Below, one piece after another: positions 47,992 through 60,414 of a stretch of 64,000 nucleotides of DNA. Each line of letters starts with the position of its first letter. Within the stretch, counting starts at the first letter, position 1. Position numbers and translations under genes: made by a program. The notes under the pieces are model-generated. The model ran no database searches. It was not told the origin of the DNA and saw only the letters and a list, made by a program, of their open reading frames with translations. The stretch comes from Allodiplogaster sudhausi (lineage: Eukaryota > Nematoda > Chromadorea > Rhabditida > Diplogasteridae): contig CALZFC010000026.1 in NCBI GenBank assembly GCA_945643635.1, positions 1,999,501 through 2,063,500 on the forward strand. The letters are read 5' to 3'.

Positions 47992-50900
47992 ATCTTCTTC
48001 TCTCATTCCTCTCTCTATTCTCCATGGCGTGTCTAGTCACCTGTTTTTTGACGCTCAAAGAGCTTGGCTTAGCCAGCTAATCGTCAAGCTCTTCGAGCAA
48101 ATCCTTGGAATTAGAGAAAGCTTGCGACATACATCAGTTCAATGTTGTGACAACACTGCAGTGACTTCTCAGATTAAAAAAAACTTTCAAAATTGTACCA
48201 TATACTTTACTTACGGACATTTTAGTGAAACGTGGAGGTGAAAAAATTAGCAAAAAGAAATTATATAAATGGGATTAAACGGAAGATGAAACAACAGAGG
48301 ACTTATTGTTGGTAATAGACTTGAATGTATTGTCTCCATTTAGGAGCCGAATGACAGTGACTGGCGAGGTCGACTTGGAGCGCACGTCATGACTGAGGCT
48401 TCTGACTCAGACCGACTACGTCCAGCGTGGATGAAGTCCACTGCTCTCAACTCAGCCGGACTCCGAGATCCCCTCCACGTCGAGTGCATTGTACGTTTTC
48501 TTCTTTTTTTTTCATTAGACGAAACATTATACTATACATAATGAATGAGACAATAGATAATGAATGAGCAAATAATAATGAGTGGTAGTTTACATCCCCG
48601 TTTTCCCTTTGTCACTGGATTCACGTTGAATGAAACTTGTAGCATCAAACAAAGGAATGTTTTATAAAACAACGGAATATTATACAAATAAACGGAAATG
48701 GTCACTGATGAACTGAATAAGTTGGAATGTGAATAGTGTTAGAGTTGTATGCTATTTCGAGATGCCTCGCTTCTTGCAAACAAGTTCCATGTAACACTTA
48801 CAGAAAAAAGAGATTTAACGTTTTAATGTCAGTATGTCGTTCCATTTCTGTAAAGAGTATCAGTTAGCGTCAGAGACGGAAGCCCCTCACGAAAGCTCTT
48901 CAAGTAAAATCGAACTACCTTTCTGAACTCTCCAAACGCACTGGACCCACTCATTTGACATCTGCGATAAGCTAAATTTAGCTACAATGCAGTGTGCAAA
49001 CTATGGCTTTTTTTCTACAGGAAGGTGGCTTTATAAAGTACCATGAATATAGAAGAAATATTATAAGAAATGCAAACTGTTTTTTTTTGTGGTAATTACT
49101 TTATAGATGACTATGAATATAGCACAAATTAAGAAATGCAGCATGCAACCTATGTGCTTTTTTTGCTGGAAGACGGCTTTAGAGAGAGGACCATGAATAT
49201 AGCACATTAAAAAAACAAATGTAACAAACTATTCTTTAGGACATCTTGCGACAAACGAAAGCGGCTCCCGTGAACTCGCTGGCCGTTCGCTTTGCTGTCG
49301 AAGTCTCTCATGTGATTGATGATGAGACAGACGTGGCTGCCAAGTGGGTGGCCTTCACCAAGCTACTACGATGGCATCTCGACAATGGCCAGCCACTACC
49401 CAAGTTTGTCCCCACTCCCGCAATTCCATTCATTCCTTCCTTGATTTGGCCCTTCCCTAGTCTACCAAAGGTAGTGCGCATTGCAAGCTTTTCAGCATGG
49501 ATGACATATCAACTCCGAATCTCGGGACATGTCTCTTGAACCAGAAGCTCGAGATGCTGCACTGTTGCATCCAAGCACGCAGACGCAGCCATCTTGACTT
49601 TGAGAGTGTCAAAGACTTCTCGCATGGTAATCGTTTTCCAAGGTGATATGTACATGCATACATACTTGTGTTTGTAGATGAGTTCTTTGATGCGGAAGAA
49701 GATGTGGCGCCGGACAGCGAGGAAGCCGATGGAAGAGCGCCCTCTGTGGCCACCGGAAGCAATGAGAGCAGTGGTAGTGGATCAAGTGGAGGGTCAAGGA
49801 CTCCTCAGGGTCGGAGACAACAACTCGGCCTGCTCACCCTCATCCATCACCCTGACACTCCTCTCTTCGTCCCACACACTCAGGTTAAGTTTAGTGTCTT
49901 GGAGTGAAACTCCCTCCTTCGCAAAACTTGCTGTTTATTATTTACCTCGAGATTAAGCTCTCTTTCCAATGCACAATATGCTTGTTTTGGGAGATCTCTG
50001 TCTCATGCACCGGCTCTCTTGTTTAATAAAGTAAAGATCACCGATTGTTCTTGGGTGTATTTTCTTATTTGTGCAACGTGGATTTCTGGGTGCGTGTCCA
50101 TGTATATATTTCTTTAGCTCTTGATTTTTACATTTCTTTTTTAAGCGTAGGATTCAGCAATGCAGCTTTTATTAGGCGCCATTTTACTATCAACAAATAT
50201 GAATAGGCCTTTTGTAATAGGGTGATGCATGAATGAGATGGCAACAGCCATGCCATCTCTGCCTTCTGTTTCGTTGCGCTGATTCATGCTTATCAGCGAA
50301 GTGTTGAAAGCTTTAGATAAGATGTTGTCCCTCAAATGAATGTTTTGAGGCCATAGAATCCAGCAGAACGAAGCTCGCTACCGTGTAGTTAAGAGCGGCT
50401 TACTCTGAGAAGATTGGGTGCGTTGCATGACAGTGGCGGTCAGAATCGGTCTTGTTTGGATTTTAGAGGTGTTGCACATAGATCAAAAGAGTATTTTAAG
50501 AAAGATCGCCTTTAACTAAAGTAGCTCGAACGTCATTTCCGGCGGTGAATGTGGGTGGTGTAGGCGGAAGGCAGAAATAGTCTTTTTTTATTATTTTTAG
50601 TGGAAATAGAAGGAGAAGAGAGAGACGCAAACACCGAATGACGAGACCGTTGCACACACCATTTCCCTCACTACGAATTAGTTCTGGTGCAGTAAACTTC
50701 TGTTTTTTTTTTGTTCAATACCGTCTGGGATGCTAATTTCATCCCACTATTTTTTTTTGTGAGCTTGAGAAAAAATACTTTTAAACGATGGAGAATATGC
50801 CCATATGCTTCAAAATGAACTTTAATGAGTATGCATGAATATGCTATTGAAGTCGTATTTCAATGAAGTAGCCTACTCACTCATATTTTAAAAATATAAA

Positions 50901-53900
50901 AGTATTTTAAACATGATTTTACTTTACCTTGGAATATTTTGACCATGTCTACTTTTTTGCCTTTGTAATCTAAGGCGATCACATGGTTACGTATGAGCAG
51001 GTCTGGATTCTCTGATTAATGTGGCAGCCGCGGGAGGAAACTAGATTTTGGAGATGCCACGACATCTTAGCAGGTGGTGAAAAGATATAACAAGTCAGAA
51101 TTAGAGCCCCCGATGCAAGAGATCATGGATTTAGCGATAATACTCTCACCCTTTCCCTCTGCTCTGCTCTCTCCCTCTCTTTATCCCTTTTTCTCTGTCT
51201 ACCACTACCTCTCTTTCTCTGTCTTCTTTCTGACCATGAGCTTCCTTCAGATGTTATCTCTGCATCGTAAGATGGTTATGACTTTTTCAGATGCTTTGCC
51301 CGATGACGGAGGACATGGTCTTCGCTCACACTGAGCACTTAGCATCCCTACGAGATGGCCACGAGAGAACGGAGGCTCAGCTAGGCCTCTTGCGAACTGA
51401 TATGCAAGCCTTCAAGGTTAGAGTGCAAGACACAACTGCCAGCCCATCGCGCTCTTCGTCTTGTCTTTTGATAGAAAAGGCGTTCGCGCTTGTCCAATAC
51501 ATAACACATGTAATGCTCCCATTGCAAGTAGGTGTTGTTTGTTACTGAAATATCCAAATCAAGGCTTTTCTTGTGGCAAGAACGCATGTTCAGTGCGTTG
51601 AAGATTCTCAGACGTCCATGAGAGTCAAACAAACAACATAACAAATCTGACGAATGCCCTTATCTGAAGAATGGAAAGAGGAAGTGTCCTTCTGATTAGT
51701 CCTTGAGAGCACTTGATTCTGACACCTCGACCTTGAGAATCAGGTTGTCTAATAACCACTTTTCTGCGCATGATCCTTTTAGTTTTATAAAAGATCCCAC
51801 CTAGTTATTGGATCCTGCTCCGCTATTAAAATAAATCAAGATTTTTTTCCAGTCATGAGAGTAGAAGAAACGGGTTTGTTATATATTTACTTGCCATAGA
51901 ATATAAAGAAGATGATGGGAAATCCGGTGATTGCTACATCTTAATTCTAAAATGAGACTCTTCATGCGAATCACATCACATCTACTCTTCATTGACAATA
52001 AGCCCGTAGTATCAGATTTCAACACCGTGAGGATTAGTTTGTTTGTAATTGCAATAAACAGCCCTTGTTCATTCTTCCATGTTGTGGACGTTTGTTGTAT
52101 CGCATTCTCCGTGGGCATTCAACCCCACTAACCTTGACACAAAAAGATGAGTTCAGCAAGGTGAAAACAAAAACGCAGCTGTCATCTGCGAGACCACAAA
52201 AGGTCACAGGGCAGAAATTTGTCGAGCCAGTTCCAAGTTGTTTGGCATTAGTCGTGTCGCTTAAACCGACAAACTATAGCAAAAAGAGCAAACAAACCAA
52301 ACATAGTTTTTTTATATTAAAATTTTTTGTGCCAACTATTAAAGGCCTCAACAACTCTGAACGTACCGTAAATTATCATGTGATATGCTGGTAGTCAAGA
52401 TTCTTAGTAACTTTTTTATTGCAAACAATTAACAATGGCAGCAAGTTACTTTGAACATTTTGTCATATTTATATAAAATATCTCAAGCTTGAGATATGAA
52501 TAAATACCCCGAATGAAACAGAGTAGAGGCTAGAGCCTTGGAGGGAAGAGATCAGTATCTAATGTCACTGTTGCTTAAGACTTTGAGAAGATGCACCAAA
52601 ACACAACGCTCTGTACAAAACAAAAATGAACATCAAAATATACAATACAACTCGCAGTAAGGCTGCGTCCTATTACAAATATGCACAGAAATGTCTCTGA
52701 AGCATGTACACTCTAGCTACCTAAGAAGCCGTCTTTAGTGTCAAGGGCTTGGCCTTCCCAAGAAATAATGATAACAAGCAAGTGAACAAACAGTCTCACA
52801 TTTCTAAGCATTTACATCCGTATGTACAATTAATAACAGTGCGAAAATACATATGTGAAAGGCAGCTGTGGATTCTGCGGTTAGAGGTGGTGTGCTCGTT
52901 AGTCGAACACCACCGACCTGCGTAAAGTGCGGCTAGGAACGGAGATGCTCCTCTGCTTATCGCGCGCTCTTGGGAGCACTCTTTGCTGTAGGCTTGCTGC
53001 TTTTTGAACTGCTGGTGCTTCGGCCTTGGCTCGAGAGGGTTCCGAGTTGTTGAATGAACCGCCGTCCAGATTGGCACGCATCGGCCTCTTCACATGTCAT
53101 CGGGATGTGGAACATTGTTGATCTGGAATCGTTTTGTAAGTTGAATTATTCACGAAATGTCGTATGGGCCTGTAAACATGTCCTTGAAATTGGGACAGAG
53201 TGATTTATTTAACAAGATAAATTAACATCAAACTAAAATTACCGTAGTGTGCTGTGGAAGCTTCTTCTGAACCTCCTTAGATTTACGCTGAACGAAGTCG
53301 AGAGTAAAGACAAAACAGCGCGTGTTTGCTTAGTCACAAGTCGGAGACTTGAAGCTTGATGAGAAGTAGATCAGGTAGATAGCAGAGAGGTAGAGAGCTG
53401 ACCCTCACTTGTGGCTTTCCAAGACTAAATCTGCTTCTTCTCTTGGCTTGTCTTCTCGTCTTCTGAAGCGCCGCCCTGGTTGCCGTTATCCAGGTTCCCG
53501 CCCCTTTTCTGTAAGACGAGCGATTCGCAGAGGCCCTCAGGGCCACGCCTTCCACTTTTTACACGTTACACATAGCGAAGCTGTTGCGATTTACAGGATT
53601 GTGGTAAAATAGAGAGTGTGAGAAAAGGCGATACAGCTAGAGAATGCGAGTGAGAACGTTCGCATTTCTGAAGCTCCAGAAAAAGTTGGAGGACAAGGTA
53701 CAAGAGTAAATAATGCATAATCCAATCCACAACAGACAAGTTGCGCATATCGTTGCACCCATAGGAGAAACAATGTGGCAGCTTTGCCAAAAAATACAAA
53801 TTGGCGCCATGGTGTCACATTTCTAAGTACTAAGTCTGCACGAGCTGGTAAGGGCATGGAGCGTAGGCGAATGGAGCCAGGCAACCACATTCACCCAGAA

Positions 53901-56900
53901 ACCTACGCCGCGAGACAGGTCTAACCTGGAGAAGGACGAGAAAATAACAGCAAAATGATGCTAACGACCTAGTTGTTCTTTACTTTCATAACATTGCAAC
54001 ATCACTGAGGCAAGGAAGTGTGCGTGGGTGCACAACTAGACAACTCATTTATTTTATTGTTATGCAGATACCTGCAACGGTGGCGTGAGAATATCATCTT
54101 AAAGGAGCTGCCTCCATTCATTTCTCACCATCAGACAAATAGTCTTGAATATTAATGTTGGTCTAGGTGAAACTGAACGTAATGCGATCTGGCCGTCTAA
54201 TTCCCAGATCGCATTCTAATTGCCACAGATTCTCAGAAAAATTTGAATAAAATAAGCATAACCATCATATACCAGTGTGAGCCGTTCGCTTATCAAGCGA
54301 GGAGATATATGCTGACTCAGCACGCCCTTTTTAGTTGCCTTCTGGCACGTTTCCCTCAGCAATTAGCGATGAGTGCTCTTTGAATACTCTAATTTCTAAT
54401 GACAGTTACGTTCCTTTGCAGGCTGCAAACCCGCTGTGCGATCTAGTTGACTTCATCCGTTGGCACTCTCCAAAGGACTGGGACGAAGAACGCGGTTTGT
54501 AAATGAGAAATTAATACTGTGGATTTTGTCGCTCTTACGTGAACGACTGGCTGTCCTTTTTTTCCTTTCAATATGTTTGTTGCTTTATCGACACAACAAT
54601 TTTTTCCACGTTAACCCCTTCTGGGTCCTTTTGAACTATACGAAATTCGTACAACATCAAGTCGTTGACTGCGTGGGATGCCATTTTGCCTCCGTTGAAT
54701 ATGAATACACAACATTTCCTTCCCGGTGTCAGATTGATATGGCAATCAAGGGGAAATTATCTGGAATGGTATCCGACTGTGAAAATTTTTGTGAATATCA
54801 CTAAGACGGGATAATAGCGGGTAGCAATAAACAGAGGAGCGAGCACTTAGGAAAACTAGTTGGCCGCGACCAAAAGACCATCGGCGATTTCTCATCCTTG
54901 GATTCCGTTTGCGCTTTTTCGTCACACGCTGTTTTGACACCTTAGGGGATCTTGGTAACTTTATTTGGCCTATCTGCGTAAATAGTGCTCAATTCTGTTC
55001 TTTTGTTCTTGGTATATGCTTCAATGACGTTCCTCCGCTTTCATAGGCTAGGGAGGTCCTGACGGGCGGGGCGAACACGTTGGAACTCTTAGACTCGGTC
55101 TGTTCAGACATACGGAGAAGTTCCGGTTGGTGAGTCGTTCGGAGAGACGTTTGGAATGTTGGTCTGTGGCAACCGGAACGTTCTAAAAATAACAATGCAC
55201 GTACTTGGATAGACTTTTAAGAGATGGAGGCGGGTGATGGGCGAGCACAATTGAGAAATTGCCCGTGGGGGACGTTTCTTTTTTTCTGGCTGAAAAAACC
55301 TCTTTCGTACCTCAGAGTAACGCAAAAAAGGACTAGCCTAACCAGAAGTGAGTGCGCAGGGTTATGAAGTTTAAAGACTAAAAAATAAATGCCGCACATG
55401 AAAGATAAGCCCATCTCTGTTCGCGCTTAACGCTTCTATTTCGGGCTCGCATCTTAAACGAAAGAAAACTCACGCCCACAAATAGTGTTGTTTCTTCTTC
55501 GCCCCCCTTAAAATATATTCTGCGTAGGTTTCTCTAATTTGCGCCCTTGTGTGTCCTTCAGAAATTAAGTCAAAAGTATGGGTTCTCTCAATCGCTAGCA
55601 TTAAATCGCTAGCATTTGTCTTCGTTTTTATAGCGAGACAAGAAACACGATTTGAGGCGCTTAAAGGTTACGACGTATGAGGAATGTTGAGCGAATACTG
55701 GCAAAAAGTAGTACACGTCTTAGAGAAAGAAAAAAAAACATTTGCAGGAGAGCTATCTGAGCGCATGCGTATCCCGGAAAACGCATGGGAGCGGTGCTGG
55801 CAGGAGGCGCAGCCACTTGCTGCCATCCACCAGGAGAGACACTTCAATGAAGCCACCGTAGCTGAAGGGGTCAGTGTGGCGCATTCCGTCTCCTCTACTC
55901 ATCTCTACCTTGATCTACTCTAAACTTTGAGATCCAAGATGCCTTTCAGGCAGCGTTTTCCTCCAATTCCCTATTGCCTATTTTTCGATCTTTGATCATT
56001 TTCCCAAGGAAATTTATCTTTTTCTATGCTTGGAAACGGTTCTGAATTTAAGAATGTCGTTCAATTTGCACCATTTATTCATATAAATGGGTTGAGGAAA
56101 AAGGGTTGCGGTATTCATCTTTTGTGATTTGCTGCGCCTTAAAATTTGCTTATAAGATTTCATTTTTGTCATGTTCTGGGCCCATTCATATCTTCTTCTT
56201 TCATGGTCTTTGCTGTTCCAATCTTTGAAGTCAAGACCACCTGACAAAGGGGGTTCCTTGAAGTGCGCATCAAGACTGAAGTGCACTTCTACAATTATAT
56301 AAGGCCAAATTCAAATATGCACACATATGTAAAGTGGCACCTTTTTGGAGTATCTCTAATAATACTGTCGTGAATTCTTCTACAGTACTTACCAATAGTC
56401 CAGTGTTTGAATGGAAATATTTCAGATTCTGGCGATGTTCGAACAAGCGACGACAGCAGAGATTGCCGAGTGGCTGCTTCCTCTTCTCTTCTTCTTTGCC
56501 ACTCTTCAACTTATCAGCGAAGGTTATCACTCCATTTGCCTATATATATGCAGACGTGCATCCTTTCTCCGGAATTCTCACCAAATCTTATCATTATGCT
56601 CAGGAAATTTACACTAATTCTTTCTTTGGGGTGTTGGCGATAATCAGACGACCCGTGAAAAATAGAACCCTGCACATAGATTGTTAAGAAACATCATTCT
56701 AATCATAGTTTCGCCTTGGATCGCGTTGATAGATTAATTATGTTTTACATCCTCAATGAGATCCAGAATAACCGTTTTGTATAGCAATGATACCGGATAT
56801 ACCTTCTGACAATAAGAGAAATTGAGCGGAGAATAACAACAGCGGCTGATTTGCTGGAACACTCTTTCGACCGTAATTGCATTCAAAGTGAGCTCTTGCC

Positions 56901-59900
56901 TGTGGAATTTGGATTAACACTTTCAATTTTATCACGAAAAAAGATCTGCGACTCCGATTAGATGAATTTTCCCAGTCCACAAAATTTCCCATTTGTCACC
57001 TGATGTTGACATATCTTCCGGCATCTGCGGATTTCATGTTCCGAGGGGATTTGGTGTTCCCTTTTTTCCCTCCGTCAGGGATGCAATGCGAATCATGCCA
57101 GTGAAGATTTTGAAGAATCTGTGAGGAAAGGATCGGGTTGCGCGTTCAGGGCATAATGTTGTGCTGATTACAGAAGAGATAGGAGATGCTGTGAAGAATG
57201 CGAGAGAGACAGAGAACTGAAAAGAATTAAGATGTTGGTGTTTTCGAAGCAAACATCCAATAAGAAGAGATAAAGAACGCCAAGATTATTGCCCTCTTTG
57301 CTCCCTGTGTGCTCTCTTCTTTATGACATGGCTGTCATGCTAAGCATCTCAGAACCTACCGTAATCTGGCATATGAGCTTGGATTTTGCCCTCTCCTACC
57401 GTAGTCGCCATGCATAATATTTATAAACATAGCAATAGGCTTCCTTCTTGCCCTTAAAGATAGCTCCTTTTTTGTTTGTTTGTTGCATCGGCGTTATGCT
57501 TACTCTTGTAATATGTATTGATGGTAAGAGAGGAAAACGGATGGATGTCAGATAATAAGGCTCTCCCAAGGGTCTTACAAAACAGGGTGGGTATTAGTCT
57601 TTTATACTGAAAAAATTACGAAGTGTAACGTAAAAACGGAGTTTTTACTACAAACTGTTTCAAAAACTGAATGGGATAGTGCTTCGTTAATGTCCAAAAA
57701 GAGGTGGGTTCGTACCTGGCTTTTCCGCCATGACTATCATCTGCAGATGACCGAGTTCGTGAGGAGGGTGCTGCCCGTCAGCTCTCCGAGGATGTCTCCC
57801 GTGCGGCGCGCGAATCTCCCCATCCCGCACGTCGCGCTTACTATGTGGTTAGATAGTACATAACTATTAACCAAACGGAGACAAAGATTGTTTCTTTCTT
57901 CTTCTAGGCACTACAGCACTTACGCGACTACGAACGTGTTGCTCACTTCCATGTCCATCTTCATCGAACGTTTTGGAGGCAGCAAGTAGCCTTTGTTTTA
58001 CATGTATTACCATACTTGCTCTTAGTGAACTTTGCTTGCCAGTATTACTAATATCAGAGAAATGTCTAGTGACCTTTGTTTGTCAGTAATACTAGCTATC
58101 AAAGAAATGTCTATGTACCTACCTACAGTCGCGCTCATAAAAACTGGGAATTCAGGTTTTTTGGAGATAACTTGTTTAAGGAAAGGACTATTTAACTGAA
58201 ATTTTCAGGGATCACCCGCCTTGCACATTTTGGCGCGTTGGACAAAATAATTTATTTCTTTGGTCTCCGGGCAGTTTTTATTGGAATTTTATTTTCATCG
58301 CATTTTATAACATCCCAGCGAGAAGATTTTAATCTTATACCATGCTATTACATGATTATTGCCTTCAGTTCGAGATTTACTCTCTCGGCCTTGGATGGCT
58401 ACGGTTCAGCAGGACAAAATCGATCATTTACTACTATGGCTATAGTTATAATGATTTTAATATGTTTGCAGAGAATCATTGAACCAATTCAAATGGCTAA
58501 TTGAGGTATAAAAATTACGTGCTAATTAGTTCACCCCTACATAAACACCGCGGTCAACTTTGGTTCTCAGCCTAGACGTACTTAAAGTGATTGCTGCACA
58601 GGGCGTGTGTTTCAAATACGGTTTTGCCTAGATATCAAATATGGCATTTTTGTCGCTTTATAGGTGTCTCCAATCGTACTTATGTTACTTGTTGCTTCAT
58701 GAAGCCAGGGATGAAAGAAGGCTGCCGAACATGTAAAAACCTCTTAGCTAGGATTTGAGATCGGCAAAACTGTATTTGAAGCACACGCCCTGTATAGCAA
58801 TCACTTTAAGTACAACTGGGCTGAGGACCAAAGTTGACCGCGGTGTTTATGTAGGGCTGAACTAATTAGCACGTAATTTTCACAGCTCAACTAGCCATCT
58901 GAATTGGATCAATGATTCTCTGCAAACATATTAAAATCATTATAACTATAGCCATAGCAGTAAATGATCGATTTTGTCCTGCTGAACCGTATGCATCCAA
59001 GGCCGATGGAGTGAATCTCGAACTGAAGGCAATAAGCATGTAACAGCATGGTATAAAATCACAATTAGACTAAAATGATTTCGCTAGGATGTTAAAAAAA
59101 GCGACTAAAATAACATTCCAATAAAAACTCCCCGGGATCAAAGAAACAAATTATTTTGTCCGAAGCGCCTAAATGTGCAATGCAGGTGATTCTAAGTTAT
59201 TGATTTTTTCCTGAACATTAGTAGATCAATGGAACCAATAAACTGTTAATTAATGTCTGGTAGGATTGTGAAGCTACACTGAAAATTTCATCTATCCATA
59301 ATCCAAAAAAAAAACATGAATTCCCAGTTTTTATGAGCGCGACTGTATATGTATATCTAGTTTGGGTGAATTCAATCGACTACAATCCACCTACATCACC
59401 CATGTCATCTCGCAAGCCTGGATATTTTTGAATAGAAGTCTAATCAGCGCTTCCTAGTTTACGCTAAGTATATGTTTATCCAAGGAGACATTCCTAATTA
59501 TACTATGAGTTCATATCAGATATCATAGCTAAAACGGGACTTCATTTTAGTGTGAAGTGTCTAACATGAAAGTGAATCCTTGTACATGTCTGAATAGCTC
59601 TTTTATTGCAGTTTCTGCAGCGCGAAGCTGAGGAGCAGGTCATCTTCGCCTTGATAAAGCAGCTAATCGCAGAGTCAAAACAGAACAGGTTTGAATAATA
59701 TTGGTAGTAGTATTGCTGACCGCACCAGGCAGACTACCTAAGCTTAAGAGGATTTCTTACTGCTTTATTGGGTTTTACTGCTCGCTGGCAGTAAATCCAA
59801 ATAAAGATGTAAGAAATCCTCTTAAGCTTATGGTTAGGCGTTGCCAATTTGCATGCGTAGTATACTGAATCCTCCTTTCCGGTCTCTTATTCTTCTTCTT

Positions 59901-60105
59901 CTTGACTCACCCTCGAATTAGCAGCTTGCATTTCTGCTCCCTTTTTATAGTTATCAATCGCTTTGTTGCAAGATGCGTGGGGAATTTCGAGTATGTGTGA
60001 CGGGCAAAGGGATTCAGGGCAATTCTCATTATTTCTCCTCCCTAATACCACTTCTAATCCGAGACTGGATCAAGTGTCAACGGACGTGCAGCTGTTATTA
60101 GCTCT

Positions 60106-60196
<91 letters not shown>

Positions 60197-60369
60197 CTCT
60201 CTGCCAAATTTGCACTGCAGACTGGGAACGGAACAGAGAATGCAATGTAGACTAACGGCCAAGGGATACAGAAGGGCATAAAATCATTCTGAATTATCAG
60301 TCTGTGGATGAGGAGGGAGTGCGAGGTAACCAATGATAGGATGTTTTGCATCGCACAGATAGAGAGAGT

Positions 60370-60414
<45 letters not shown>

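Noticed and set aside
49404..49487. Rab3GAP exon 11 extended to 49470 with a 17-bp intron
   Set aside because: Such an intron is too short to splice; the donor at 49404 with the acceptor at 49495 keeps frame and matches the family better.
58238..58504. 88-residue open frame
   Set aside because: It lies in one arm of the palindrome, mirrored in the other arm, and matches nothing recognisable.
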